Of a stretch of DNA of 64,000 bases, positions 22,675 through 36,232 are shown piece after piece. The DNA lies in contig NC_063157.1 of assembly GCF_020921035.1 (NCBI RefSeq), positions 5,824,501-5,888,500 on the forward strand, written 5' to 3'. The position numbers and the translations under genes are program-made. Numbering within the stretch: the first letter of the stretch is position 1; each line of letters opens with the position of its first letter. A model generated the notes under the pieces. It was not told the origin of the DNA. It did not search any database and saw only the letters and a program-made list of their open reading frames with translations. The stretch is from Rhodamnia argentea. Taxonomy: Eukaryota; Streptophyta; Magnoliopsida; Myrtales; Myrtaceae.

Positions 22675-23455
22675 GCCGTCTAACTTGTCACGAATATGTA
22701 ATTGAGTCCTAAAACTTGAAAAAAAAGGTAATCAAGTCCTAAAACTTGTTAAATTGATGCAATTGAGTCTTTCCATTAATTATGTATAACTTAGCTTACG
22801 AAAATGCTAACATGATGTTTTTTTTATTATAAATATTTCCTCTTTTATATGTGGCTAAAACGATATCATTTTGATCCAAATCAACATTTTAATATAAATA
22901 TTATTCAAACAAAAATTTAAAAAAAAAATTCAAAAAGGAGGAGATGTGAGAAGGCTGACAAGGGTGAGGGATGGCCGGCAAGAGTCGTCCGGCCCTAGTC
23001 AGTGGCCAATAACCCACGCTGACTTTGTGTGGGAGTTACAACCCTCACCCAAATTGAGCGAGGGCCGTTGGTCCTTCCCAAAACCACAAGTGACTGACCC
23101 CCGACCAATAGTAGCCCTGGCCAATCCTTCCGGTGATGGTGAGGCAGGGATCTCCTTCCTCTCCTCTTTTTTTTGTTCATAATAAAATTGGATTATGTTT
23201 TCTTTAAGTTAAATAAAATTTGCATTGAAAAACATATTTAAATCAAAATGCTTTCATTTTAGCCACGCCGTCAACACATAAAAGAGAGAAAATATTAAAA
23301 AAAAATCACGTCAGGATTTTTCATTAGCCAAGTTGGATGAAGGTAACGGATAAACTTGATTACACCAATTTCACAAGTTTTAGGACTTTGATTGTACTTT
23401 TTGCAAGTCTTAATGCTCAATTGCACTTTTGTGACGAGTCCTGTGACTTTCATTG
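22675..23455. repeat. Foldback element with long arms
   Basis: The left arm contains CTTGTCACGAATATGTAATTG and AGTCCTAAAACTTG. The right arm read backwards contains CTCGTCACAAAAGTGCAATTG and AGTCCTAAAACTTGTG. The middle (22940-23170) is GC-rich with GGCCGG-type sequence. It is non-coding. The frames of 78-121 residues that cross it are chance frames. Confidence 0.6.
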
Positions 23456-23848
23456 TACTTATCACATATCATATAATCAACCAAATGCTCACTCTCATTT
23501 CAAGTACTCCATCAACAGTGTATCAAAGATTTCTGTGCAGGAAAGCTTCATTGCTATGTTCAACACAAAAAGACGTATTCTAGATCAAGAGGGATATGAA
23601 GGAACGATCTATATTGCTTTAGTTGGCTCACTTCCATACTCACTTCAGTTGCTGGTCGAAAGGGAATCTCGGCTCTGGCCTAGGTCGATTGGTATGAATT
23701 GAAGTTTCGGTCTCCTCGGGAGCAAGAGCCCGTGGCCTTCCGTGATCTCTGTGCATGTATAAGTTCGTATACATGCATAAACATAAGTATCAAACATCTG
23801 CAGACTGTGACTATCAAGCATCTGCAGTCCCACTAAGAGTGGTACAAA

Positions 23849-24065
23849 TTTTTTTTTTTTTTTTTTTTGACAACCGAAGTGTCCGGATCAGCTTGCGCTC
23901 ACATCAATTAATCCTCGAGGGAGACTAGCACAGCAACCCACCGCCATGGCCCCCACTTAAATCACGGATGCTCGGTTGGGGAATCGAACCTGGGACTAGT
24001 GCGCCTAACCACACAATCTCAAATGCGCCCTAACCAACCGAGCCACCCATGGATGGGTAAAAATC
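23849..24065 (-). mobile_element. tRNA-derived SINE
   Basis: On the minus strand the element starts near CCATGGGTGGCTCGGTTGG and ends in a long A tail, seen as a T run at 23849-23868. An A-box-like TGGCTCGGTTGG (24034-24045) and a perfect B box GGTTCGATTCC (about 23979-23989) form an internal Pol III promoter. The flanks share GTACAA(A/T)T (23842-23849 and 24066-24073) as the probable target duplication. The region does not fold as an intact tRNA. Confidence 0.85.
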
Positions 24066-24073
24066 GTACAATT

Positions 24074-24625
24074 GTGTCTTAGCTTAGCCTGTTTCTTGGT
24101 ATCCATGGCCAGACGGTTAGCACAATTATGAACTTTCCAGAGTCTGATTGCACGAGCTCTCGCCATTCACAATCTGAGCCACAAGTCTAAAGGCTCGTCT
24201 CCATGAGATCGCAAGGCCACAGCACAATCTGTATGAGATAGAGCTTGAACCTAGTGATGTCTATTGCACAAAATTGCCCTTCCATATATGTGGATATTAG
24301 CATAGAACAAGGACCGTTAAGAAACACGATGAAATCCACTTGAGGAATCTGAATCAGTTCATACTTACTCTGTACATTTTCGGAGAGCAGAGGAGAGCAA
24401 TGTTATTATAGGTTTTTCTGATCTATAGATAGACTCAAGGAATGATTTGACAAAACTCGGGTATAAGCGTTACAAACCATCACACATATGGTACAATGAA
24501 ATAATACAATGGAAGGAAGGAAAAAAATGCCCCTGTACCTTAGAAGTACCTTACATCTGCAAATCAAACTTGCTGTTGCGAATGACGAAAAGAAGAGCTG
24601 GCGGTATCAACATTAGCATCATACT
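24074..24625. other. 3' flank and probable 3' UTR of the BLUS1-like kinase
   Basis: No gene was found. The last coding exon of the minus-strand kinase ends at 24626, so the first few hundred bases to its left are expected to be 3' UTR. No poly(A) signal can be picked out with confidence. Confidence 0.35.
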
Positions 24626-27600
24626 TCATTGTCCTTTCAATCTCTCTTCTCGCTTTGCCAAAAAACTTAATTGCTTTACTAGCTGCAAAGCATCATGTTT
24701 TCAGTCAGACATCTCACCATTCGGAAGACTTAATTTATGACAGTAATTTCAAGGAACTGAAACAAAATGCAATCAGAAGCATCCAGGTACATGCAAACAG
24801 GAAATCACTCCTAAATGAAGATAAGACCAAGAGAAAGTGTAAAAAGAAGTGAAAGTGATGAGTCATAAAGACCAACAGAATTGGTCTTCTTGATTTTGCA
24901 AGGGATAAGAGGTTATGTGAGAGACAGAAAAAATGTCACCCAAATGCTTCTCAAATTAGCTGAGAATTTCAGAAGAGCTTTGGTAAAGACAACGTTAGCA
25001 TGCTGATCAGCAGAAGGATATTGATCCACTGATAATTTTGATTGGTAAGCATGACAATGGCGCTTATCGAGAGAAGGTTCTCAATAACATGGCAAAGATC
25101 CAAACTTTATCGCCATGTTTGATTGTCCATAATATTGTTCGTCATAAGGTGAATTATATTCTATCATCCGGTGTCCAGTGAATGCCAATAGAGTGGATAT
25201 AGTCAACATACATGATCTCAACAGAGTGGATTCTCTCTATAATTCAATTTCTCTCTCTTGGGTTGTGGACCTTAATGTGTGTGACGACTGAACTCAAGTC
25301 CATCCCTTTCTTGAGAAGCTTACCTTCAATACTTCATTTAAGTTCTCTTTTTAATAAAACCTAGTCATATATCTGAGAAAGTATCTATTCGTAAATGTGA
25401 CCATAGACAAATGGGAGATAAGAAATCATTCCAATCTGATCATCTTCTATTCCCTGCAACATGTAGGTCACCAAATGCTGCTTAAATGCACAGTAGAGAG
25501 GGTATCTCCAACAATATTTAAGCAATCTAATGTATACAGAACCCAACAACCAAAAAGCGCTACCTGGAAATTTTTCGTTCTCTGTCTCTGCAATTCCTCA
25601 TCCAACCTCTGAACACTGACATTTAAAAGGACTTTTAGTAGCATATTTATGACAAGTAATACATCGCAATTGCAAGAAGCAGGAACTGACTTACCTCTGC
25701 TGCAGATTTACCAACTGAGATTGCAAGTCTCTCTCCTTTGCAGAAGCAGGACTCGCCTGAAAATTAGGAATTGGAAAAAATGTTCAACAGTGATAAAAAC
25801 AGTAAATAACAAAGACTAAAGCAGTTGTTGCCAGAAAATGTGATAGTCAGAATGGTCTATCATATCCCATGCATTTCATCAAGTGAAGAAAACAGCATTA
25901 ACAGAGATGTGTAATAAGGATTTTTGAGACACAAAAATCTGACTGTTCCACATGCCCAGAGAGAGAATGAGCAACGCATAATTGCTAGACATGGTGACAG
26001 TCAAACACAGCCGTTGACCTTGAGTTGACTGCAATGGCCATTCCTAGTTCATCAACTACAGGATAGCACAAACGATATTCTCTCTGAACAGCCATATTAA
26101 TGAGAATGCTTTGGTAGAGTAATGCAAAAAAGTTTGTATGAAGCAAAATTTTCATCCTGACCTAATGGATTCTTTGTAGTTTCCCCAAAACATTATGAGG
26201 GTAAAACAAATAGAAGCTATAATTTCTCAATATATGAAATGTGACAAGATGGAACGTACCTGCAGTTGTTCATTAATACCAGCCTCGACAATTTCCAGAG
26301 GCTTAACTGTATCAAACAGAGGTAGGAAAATACATAAATACAAACAAATAATAATAATGAAGAAGAAGAAGAAGAAGAAGAAGAAGAAGAAGAAGAAAGC
26401 AGCATGATATACCAGCCAATTGCTCCACATATTTGATCATCTTAACAATTTCATCCTGTCAAAATTCATTTTATTAGAAGCCAATTGAGGCACTATGTGA
26501 GGGACGTCAGTCGGGCTCAATAATAAACACATACTCTTTGCGTGATGTTTTGCTGCAAAATAGCCTGCAATGATGGGAGGAGTGTGCCAGTAGCAATGTT
26601 TGGGGATGTGAAATTGGATGACCCACTGCAAGCAGTTCCAGATAAGCAGCTGACAGGACCCTGGACCCAAAAAGGAGGATAATAACAGTTACAGCTCCTT
26701 GACATTTGTAAAATTCCAACACCTTAAACTTTTAGACCACAATGCCATAAGAAGAGCAGTACCTAAGAGTTCTTGAAAATTTAAAGCAAATGTGAAATCT
26801 ACAGGGGTGATAAACTTTTTCCATGCCAGAAATATTCGGAAAGAATCAGATAAGATACAGGACATGAAAATTGGGCATGGCCATATCAGATGCCCTTGAC
26901 TTAAGACATAGAAAGAGCTATGCTTGAGCAGAGAAGAGTACATCAGATGCACTATATACCCTTTGTAAAGTCATTTCTCTCATTCACCGTGAAGGAAAAG
27001 TCGATTATTTTTCTATTTCCAAGCATTCAAATGTCTCCTAAATCTTTCTGCACAAGATCCCATGTGGTAAATATGACTTTTTTCTCACTGAACTCGTGCA
27101 GCCTATCTACTTTTGAAACTAAAATTTCTATATGATCAGAAAAAACCTGAAGCATGAACACATTAAGGCAACTGAAAAGGCATGATCTGCAGATTCAATC
27201 ACTAACAATCTCAATTTTTTGGTTCTCCAAAGAATAATAAAAAACTTGAAGCAAGTTTCAAGAACATTTCTTAGGTATAAGATCGTATCGATTGATACCC
27301 CCCAAAAATTAAAAATTACAAGGGCTAACCAAAGGGCAAGAGTAGCCCATAGTTGGGAATGGATTACCTTTGCACTAAGATCTGCCGACGTGACCTGAAA
27401 ACGTCCCTTACGCTGGACAACGCCAACTTCAGATGTATCTTCAACTAACATTCAAATGAAAGAGAACATTAAACACCAGAGTTATCTCCATTAATTATGA
27501 GAAAGAAAACAGAGAATCACTGGAACACACCAGGCAATACGACATCAGAATCTTTCTTCTGGCGATGTAATTCAGATTGGTACTTGGGCTGTTGATGATC

Positions 27601-30600
27601 CCTTCTAAAATAACCAGAAATGAATGTCAACAATAGTCTTAAAGTCATAAGCAAGTAAATAGTTAACTATATGGTGATGAGGCAAACTAGATCCGATTAG
27701 TCTAGTTACAATTATCTACCACAATCAAAAAGCCTAAAAAGGGTTCGAGAGTAATCACACCGTTTACTCCATGCCACAGAAACAATCTTTAAATTCAAAG
27801 GTATGGCTGTGCTCATGTATTCCACCAAATACACCTAGCATGCAAAAGCATCTTGCCCTAGTAGACACCTCTAAGTGATCATAAATGTTCCTTTTACCTC
27901 TACTACTGGGGTACAAACAGATTCACGCATAACCAGATTGCACAGTCAACATAAGCTCAAAGACTACTAATCTATGGTCAATAAGCCAACAATACTCACC
28001 CGCATAGCTTCTTGAAAATCATCTCATTCAAACTAGGGATGTGGATGATTCAGATTATCTAGCCACATTTTGATAAGATGACAAATTCAAGACATTTTGA
28101 TAAGATGGCAAATTCAAGACTAACAATCACCTCATATAACATCTATTCAATCTCTCACTGTCATTTTCTGTAAAAGACCATTCTCGTCGAATCTTGTTCA
28201 CATATCATTGAGTCTTGTTCACGTACTACTCTGACATTAAAGTTCATTCTCCCTTTTCCCCTCCTTTCTTCTCTTTAACTGAAATTCATCTCCACCTTTT
28301 ACTATCCCCACTTCGCAAATTAGCAATTAGGAAACCTTCACACATGATCCAGATGCCCAGGTTCACATCTGGTACCTAACTTCCCAGAAACTCCATGCCT
28401 TCAGAGGCAAAGACATATCGCTGTTGTGGGTAGGTAATTTTGGAGACAGGATGGAGACATTGTGCAGTGATTAAGTGCCTGGGATATCAAATAACTCTGT
28501 CAAAAGAGTCGAGGGAGTGGCTGAGTGAAACGGCAAAATCATATAATATCTGCTGCAAAGGGACAACCAGCAATGACCAAATGGTGCAGATGCTAATAGT
28601 GCCAAACTTCATGTGCTACCACAACGATTGTGCAGGCGCATAGATACACGCATACATGAGAGAAGACATCGTGAAGGTGCTACTTTCAAGACAAATTGCA
28701 CATACAAAGAAAACTTGATGTGATCTACTCAAAAAAGGAAAAGAGGGAAAAAAACAGATTGCCCTTTCCAATTGTCCAATTTCCTATGCATGCATGAATG
28801 ACACAATTTCTGAAACTTTCCTTCATCGAGTTTTGGATAAGACTTGGGTCTCATTTACAGGACCTCTCTTTTACATTGAATCACTCAATTACTCACGTGC
28901 CATCCTCCTTTTGGTGGCCGTCAGTGTTTCACCATTTTTATGTATATGTATGTATGCAGATACAGTTGTTTTTGCAGTGTTTCACCACGTATATAGTCTA
29001 TAAAATATTTAAATATATTCCCCAGCAGCTTAGTTTCATCAAATTTGTTGATGAACTTCCATAAGATATTCCTTCATTCCTCATTTGCTTAATGTGAAGG
29101 TTAATTTATTAGTGGAATTTCTCATTACCGAAAATGGCATTGCTCACTATGCTAACACCAAGCCAAGAAAGCACTTCATCAGTAATTTTTTCTACTTACC
29201 AAACAACACATTATCGCTAACCAGGTCATTTTGAGAAACCAAGTTCTAGCAGATAGTTCACAAATGAAAGAGGCAAAGAAAGAGAGTGAAGGAACTATGA
29301 CAAAAATACCTCTTCACATCAACAAATGTAAGCTTCTCAGGTGAAGGCACGTTATCCGACTGTTGGGGACCACTTAAAAGTTTCTTGTCCTCAGGAATGG
29401 CATGAGGTGGTAGACTGCCACTTGGCTCAAGATGATCACCCTCATTTTTACGAGACTCAGTGTCAATAGCTCTTGATGAACATTGTGTTGGAAGCTGTTC
29501 TTCAATATCAGATTGAGTACCTTTAGGTGAAGATTTTGTAGGAAATTGCTCTTCAGAATCAGATCGAGTACCTTTCCAATTTGGACTGGTAGCATTAACA
29601 TCAACCTCACGAACATCAAAACAAGCTCTACATAATCGAAAGAAGAGGATGAAATTGAATATCGGTTTCATCAAGCTAATGCAAAGTCCACTTTAATTGT
29701 CGCTTAATTACTCAGTCAAATAGTTGTTTCTTGGTTTAAAAAGAAGGCACAAAGGAAACTTCCCATTAGGAGTCAAGGAATGCTTTAAAGATTCATTAGG
29801 CCGAGGTAAAGGGGAAATGAGCCTAATCTATGTTCCGTGCTCAAATATTCTAGGGTTAAAAGTAAAAGGAAGTTAATCATACTTCAGTGCTTGAACAGGT
29901 TTAATCGGAAATGGAGCAAGGGAGTCCTCCAAATCATGTAGAGTTTCAATCGGGTCCTGAAACAGATGAAAACTGGCCATCAGAAGACACTCAAAGTCAA
30001 GTGAACTGAGGACTAAGAAACGTTACAAGAGACCCTGTGATGATAAAAATTCTATACCTTCTTGTTAGGGGCAACTTTTGCTTGGTCAATAATATTGGGA
30101 GATAGCCTTCCTGCTGGAATGCCAACATCACAATGTCCTTGTTTTTGCTTGACATCTTCGGCATTTGGATTGATATCATCATCCTGAATCTGCAGTTATA
30201 GTTCTCACTTAAGCTGCATCTTTGTTACCTACGCACTATTGAGTTCCCACCAATCGAGCATGGACTGTGAACTAGAAAAAAAAAAAAAATGTACCAGAGC
30301 AGCCTGATTTTTCAAATCCTCCAAGTTGAAGTTCCACGCGCTGATGCCTCGTATGTATTCTTGCTGCAAGGCAACCAGTATTACTCATATCACTGAGACT
30401 CGATTAGAACATCTAAATGAAAACTAGTTCGGATTCTTCAACATGAGGATATCTCCATCATCAGTAAAACATGAAACATACTAAAGATAAAACACTTCCG
30501 TGAACTTATTGTCTTATCTAAAGATTCCACAAATTTCCAGATTCATCATATCAACGGTCCTAATTGAGGGGTCAGGTAAAAAACCAGTTTGTTCATATAA

Positions 30601-33102
30601 AAAAGTCTACTCCCAGTAGACGAGCGTGTCTTTGAAGAGAAGAGATATTAACAGCACACTGCAAACATATAATTTTTTGAGAACCACAAAATAATGAAAC
30701 AAGCAATGTGTTGAATCAGATAACTATAAACATGTCATTGGTTTTTTTTTTTTTTTTGTGGGTCAGAAAACATGTCACTTAGTATAGTCTAATGTCTTTA
30801 AGGCAAAAAGTTGCTGCCCACCTGTGACAGTTGCTCCTTATCTTCATAGAGGGCTTTGTTCTGTACAAGAAGATCAGCCTCTTTAGCCTGAAAATAACAC
30901 TCAAGTTAGAGGTAATAATATAAAAAACGCTACTTATGAGAAAATTCTTAAGAGTATACAACTTTCTACCCAAGCTACAGACCTTAAGTGTCCTAAAGCG
31001 ATCGCCTAATGGAGCAAGCCCTTCAAGAATGGTTTGAGCTAGATAATTTGCAGCACGAGCACGCTTAAAGAAAGGGTGCTTCAAAAGTTTTTCTGCAGTT
31101 GGACGTTTCTTAGGGTCCTTCACTAAGCAAGTGGCCACCATCTCTTTGAAAGACTGAAAGTCATAGAGTTAATACAATTTTAGTACTGGAAAATCATGGA
31201 GTTAGATCCAACAGTACCACCTAAATTATCCACCTTGGAGAATCTCTTGTCTCTTTCATAGTCAAGGCCTGGAGGTGCATTCTGTAAGGTCATCAGCAAC
31301 ACCTGCACAAGGGACTCTATCAGGTGAAAAAGCAAGGAGACAACATATTCTGCTAAGTTCGCAAGTTATTAAATAGAGTGCGGTCAACATACAAGGGGTA
31401 GTCAGGCACTTCTTTTCAAATTTCGATACAGGGGTGCATGCAAGGCATGTGCTCACTGATCAGCTATTTAAAACTATGATGTAGAGTACCTTCATCGGTG
31501 GATACTTGGAAAAGGGGGCATGGCCATGGGCAAGTTCAAGTGCTGTTATTCCAAACGACCATATGTCTGCTCTGTTTAGAGAAGCAAGTTTCAATACCAA
31601 ATCAACTTTCCATAGGTAAAACAAGAAAAAAGAAAAGAGCATATGTTGATCAAATTCCACTCACTTAAAGTCATATCCATGCAGCTGTTGCATAACCTCA
31701 GGAGCCATCCTAAAGATGAAGAAAACAGGTGTAGGCCATTTAGCGTAATTCTGCCAACTTACATTAACTAATAAGGAATGGGTTAATATGAACGAATGAG
31801 GGGTAAACTACCAGCAAGGTGTCCCAACGAAGGTGTTTCGCGACCTCTGCCTATCCCCAGCATCAAACATACAAGCAGAAACGCCAAAATCTGCTAACTT
31901 GACAAAACCATTTGAGTTGACTAATATATTCCCCGACTGCATTAGATTGTAGAAAATTATTTATAAATAATTGTTCTAGCAAAACGGGAAAAAAAAAAGA
32001 ACTATCTAAAAATATGATGAGATAACAGGAAATAGCCCTAAACATAAGAATTGGATTAAAGAAAATTGATGATATAGTACCTTCACATCTCTATGAATAT
32101 GCCCATGGGAATGAAGATACACGAGAGCTTTGAGAACCTCGTGCAACAAACTAGAGATCACAGGCTCTTCAAAACCTTCTGGAAAGGCAGATTTCATAAT
32201 GTGCAAACAGGATCCCCCCTTCATGTATGGCATCACAACCCAAAGGCCGTGGCCAGCAGTGAAAGAGCAGTGAGCCTGTAAGAGATTTGGATGACTGATC
32301 AAGCTCATTGTCTGCACTTCCCGCCGAATACCGTCCTGCACAAGTCTCCCACCAAACACGTATAAGAAAATTGTCCATACAAAACAACAGGTTCAGCACC
32401 TAAGAGTTCAATTACCCTCACTCAACAAACAATCATACGGGCATATTTTATGCTCGAACATTTCAGTTACACCCCAAAGGCAATTCTGAAGCATACAACT
32501 ATATTGACATGAAGAAAGTACGGTATCACAAGCTAACAGTTCCAAGAACAATGCAAATGACTTCTGCTGTGACACAAAAAGTTCTCATCAAATATCAAAA
32601 TAAGGGAAAATGCTCTATTTTTCTTCAATTCATCATAAATTAGTATTCGAAACACTAAGTATCATGAAATTGATAAGTGACAGTAGATTAATTTCCAGTA
32701 TTTGATAACTGTAAAGTCATTCCAGACGTACATGGGAAGCAATGAGAAACTTTTAATATAAGAATGTGAAGTCATTCCAAACATAGGAGGAAACTATAGA
32801 CCTCTTTATTGCAAAAATGCAATGCTAAAGTTTTGCACAATTTATATGCCTGTTGCATCTGTGCACATGTCTATACCTATAAACCCTCCCCCCCACCCCC
32901 CCAAAAAAACAAAAAGCAGAGAGAGAGCACATACCAAGTCGTTGTTGCACCTTTCAAGATCAAGAACCTTGACCGCAACAATCTCATTGAATGGAATGCA
33001 GAGAGCCCTATACACTGTGGCACTGACACCTTCACCAACCTCCTCATATAACTTATAGTCCTTAGCATTGACGGGGTACTTTTTTTCAAGGGCTGGCTCC
33101 AT
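24626..33102 (-). CDS. STE20/SPS1-type Ser/Thr protein kinase, BLUS1-like, 20 coding exons
   Basis: Coding exons (minus) are 33102-32935, 32335-32081, 31936-31812, 31709-31665, 31571-31490, 31302-31234, 31153-30983, 30887-30822, 30363-30295, 30189-30058, 29956-29883, 29627-29310, 27604-27531, 27444-27368, 26660-26535, 26455-26413, 26306-26260, 25756-25695, 25615-25564 and 24682-24626. All borders are GT-AG, the phases join, and the total is 703 residues. The kinase domain is N-terminal: Gly loop [11 protein letters not shown], Lys in [10 protein letters not shown], catalytic HIHRDVK, DFG in KLADFGVSA, and the STE20-type [33 protein letters not shown] closes the domain at about residue 280. 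The rest is Ser/Glu/Gln-rich regulatory tail with predicted coiled coil near the end ([14 protein letters not shown]). Close relatives are Arabidopsis At4g24100/At4g10730 and BLUS1, which links phototropins to stomatal opening. The substrate of this member is unknown. All key residues are present. Confidence 0.95.
26359..26397 (+). repeat. (GAA)13 microsatellite in a kinase intron
   Basis: A perfect GAA run lying in the intron between the exons 26455-26413 and 26306-26260 of the minus-strand kinase. On the gene strand it is a TTC-rich pyrimidine tract directly following the 5' exon. Confidence 0.95.
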
Positions 33103-35420
33103 GATTATTTTTATTTTTCTCCCCTAGCACTCTTCTGATCCCAGACACGCAATAGACCAACAACTATACGTAGAACACTTCAATCTGATGTGGCGTTTTT
33201 TCCAGTTGGGCAGCATTTTATCTTTGCTCAAGAAAGATCACGACCACATCCCAGCGACCTCATCGGAGCACCTTCTAACCATATGGCAAGCAGAAGCATC
33301 ACATCCTGAAAGGATCAATTCATCACATTTCCTAAGAACTCCAGATAATTATGGTAACTCTGTATATATTGCCTAACATGGAAACAAAACATGTTCAAGA
33401 TTCAAAGCTGTTGCCAGGCATTATAAATGAATATTTAAACATTAAAAACGATATCCATATGTACCGGAGGCAACGGTCTAGCAGACAAACAAAGTAATAG
33501 GCACTTGAATCCACCTCTAATATCCAGTAAAACCGCAAGAAAACATAATTAGCCCACCCAAAAAAACCTTCCTACACAGTAGATGATATCCTTAACTTCC
33601 ACGAGGTGCTCAATTCAAAGATTTTCAACTTAGAAACAATCAAAAGCTCCCAAAATTAAGCAAGAAAGTGATTCCACCATTTTCAAATTAAGAAAGAAAG
33701 CATCATTGCCTGGCTTTCAGCAGGTGAACCAAGGGATGTACTTTTGGAACACATTAAATTACAGAAAAGCAACAAAAGAGATAAAAATGGCATTGTCAAG
33801 GCTTGTTGTTCTTGGCCAAATTAAAAAGTTTCGTCATTCCCTTTGAGAATATTTCTAGACCTATGGTCCTAGTAACCCTCATCATGGTTTCCCCAATATC
33901 AAGACATTAATTATGTGACCAAAAGTCATCCAAAAATGTCAACACGTTATCGATTTTGCTTGTCCAGGTCGTCCCATGCACTAATAGAACATGCTTATGC
34001 AGTTGGGTCAGTGAACAAGAAGGATGGCAACACTAGCAAACGTTTGTGCCTATATGAGATAATCTGGTAGCTTATCAAGCACCGAAAGCTATGTCTGCCC
34101 AAGAAATCCTTTACTGGCTTAAATAAGTTCAGCCCTTCCAATCCATTTTCCAGCAAGCAGGTCACTTTGTAAACTGATGAGACTGCTGCAACAAATCTTG
34201 GTCTGCCGCCTAAGCTATTTGTAGAGAATTTTTTTACCTTTTTAATGGGTGTAAGGCCAACAATGGGTGATAAACACCTTTCTCACTCATATTAAAAACT
34301 GGTAGGATGAATAAAACTAACTCCATACCCTTTAGTAAGTGCTCTGCAATACCAATGTCTTTGAAAAGTTTGTACTTTTTAAAAGTTGGTCTGCAATGAC
34401 CATAAAACACCACTTATCTATATGCGACGTCAAAAGTCATATTCACGTTGTTTCCATATTTGATCAGCCTGCTCGAGGCACATCGAGTAAAGTGCCATCA
34501 TCATTTCTCGAATGCACAGATAGACATGACCCTATGCAAGACAACGTGCCCATTCCCTAACACAAGTTCTCAAACTTGGCCTCAAGACAACTCCTTTTTG
34601 CAAAAACACTTAATTCAAGTTTCCGTTATATCTCATTCAGGAACCCTGCACTAATAGTAAGAACCGCCCCAGTTTCCGATTCGCCAGCCCAAACTGATCA
34701 TCTTAAACAACTTCAATGGAAAAAACAAAAACAAAAAATATGAGCGCCCCCAACAAGAAAGCATCAATGATCAACCAAAAAGGCTATGCTTGCACCAACC
34801 GAACTCCAATCTTATACATGAACTGCATAAATTCACCGTGTACAAACTCAAACATATACAAACAACTGCTACATAGCAAAACCGAAAAGACGAGAACACT
34901 GACAGACATAAAACAATCAAAGTATAAATCAATCAAGCCAAAAATAACACGGACCAAATCAAATGCGGGGGCAGGAGAACCGCAGATTCCAAAACAAAAA
35001 ACATACCGGCTCAACGAGCATACCACGCGAGAGCTGCGCACAATCTCCATCGGCCACAAGCAGTCCACGGCCGAACTGAATCAGACCACTTCGCCCCACG
35101 AAAACGAACTCGATGATGAGGGCGCCGATTCAGCTGCTACTTCCGATTACACCTATGGAAATGTTCCGTCGAGCTTAGTCTCGACATTAACGACGACTCC
35201 CACTGTGCGTCGCCGGATGAATCAATCTCCCTTCGCGAGCTTCGAGCGAGATCACCGTTGAAGTCCCAGCGATCCCCAAAATCCTCTCAACGTTGGCAGG
35301 TGAAAATGAGAAGAAAGCTGAAGACCTTTTCAAATCCTCCTCCTCCTCCTCCTCCTCCTTTTTTATTTTAGTTTCGGTTGCAGAAAAATCGTATGCCCGA
35401 CTGGAGATTGAAGACGAAGG
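33103..35420 (-). promoter_or_regulatory. Spliced 5' leader of the BLUS1-like kinase, with upstream ATGs
   Basis: On the minus strand a good acceptor, GTGCTAG before 33123, lies 21 bases ahead of the start codon. A donor CCG|GTATGT at 35007 lies about 1.9 kb upstream. The first exon would be non-coding, about 35007-35420. It contains at least two upstream ATGs. One begins MSRLSSTEH and stops after 16 codons. Another begins MEIVRSSRVVCSLSR, crosses the splice junction and stops 11 bases before the main ATG. The leader has a TCC repeat (35335-35360). The transcript structure is inferred from splice motifs only. The long plus-strand open frame in this stretch (34716-35261) is a shadow of this leader. 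Confidence 0.5.
35335..35360 (+). repeat. (TCC)n microsatellite
   Basis: A TCC trinucleotide run, reading as GGA on the kinase strand, close to the presumed transcription start of the kinase gene. Confidence 0.9.
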
Positions 35421-35706
35421 AGGAGCAGACGAAAGAAAAAAAAAATACTAATAGTATTATAAAATAAAGATAGAAATCGGAGATTTTTTTTTTCCCGTTT
35501 TCCCAAAGGCAACTTCGATGAAGACTGCAGAGGCAGTGGGTCCCGCCTAGAGCTTTTTCTTAATTTATTTTAAGGAAATCAATTTGATTTTTGGGGTGGG
35601 ATGATAATATTACCCAACAGAGTATCCCTATCGAAACACGACACGCTTTATCGAGAAAACCCAAAACCGACTCCTACGCTGGGACGACTAAGGACAAAAA
35701 CTCTAA

Positions 35707-36229
35707 CGCTGCGTTTGGTCGTCCATATAAAACTCGGGATAGGATATGTTTTATCCTATCTCGTGTTTAATAGGTGTCCCGAATAGTATAATGTCGGATA
35801 TAGGGGAGATATAACCCGGATAAAAAAATCTTAGGAGAGAGAGTAGAATAAGGTCGGATAGGATTTCTCTTATCCGTCATATAAAAGCTAACTTTCTTGT
35901 CTCATTTGTTTCTATTTTCATTTTTTTTTGCAAAGAGGTTTGAACATCTAATAAAATGTGTATATTTTCATGTTTTTTTTTTATGTATGAGAATATTATT
36001 TTTATAGTAATAAGATTGGAATATTTCATGAACACCACGTAGGGCATATATGTCATTTATATTGATATACGTTTTCTACCAAATGCGGGATATGATAGGA
36101 TATGAGAATATCCGACTTTAAATCCGTAGTTCACCAAATGATTGATAGGATATGGCCAAATCTCTAGATTTCTTATCTTATCCTATCCAATCTTATCATG
36201 ACCAGAAATCTCGACGACCAAACGCAGCC
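35707..36229. mobile_element. 523-bp Tourist/Harbinger-like MITE
   Basis: Terminal inverted repeats are CGCTGCGTTTGGTCGTC at the left and GGCTGCGTTTGGTCGTC at the right (read backwards). The flanks carry the 3-bp duplication TAA (35704-35706 and 36230-36232), the size and type expected for PIF/Harbinger elements. Subterminal GGGATAGGATATG and its reverse (CATATCCTATC) are repeated on both sides. There is no coding capacity. It sits just upstream of the presumed kinase promoter. Confidence 0.85.
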
Positions 36230-36232
36230 TAA

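Noticed and set aside
23849..24065. A tRNA gene, suggested by the A and B boxes
   Set aside because: No cloverleaf or acceptor stem is present, and the sequence extends into a long tail ending in a homopolymer. It is a SINE.
34716..35261. Plus-strand open frame of 181 codons
   Set aside because: It overlaps the presumed leader exon and leader intron of the minus-strand kinase, has Lys/Asn/Thr-rich low complexity and no recognisable domain.
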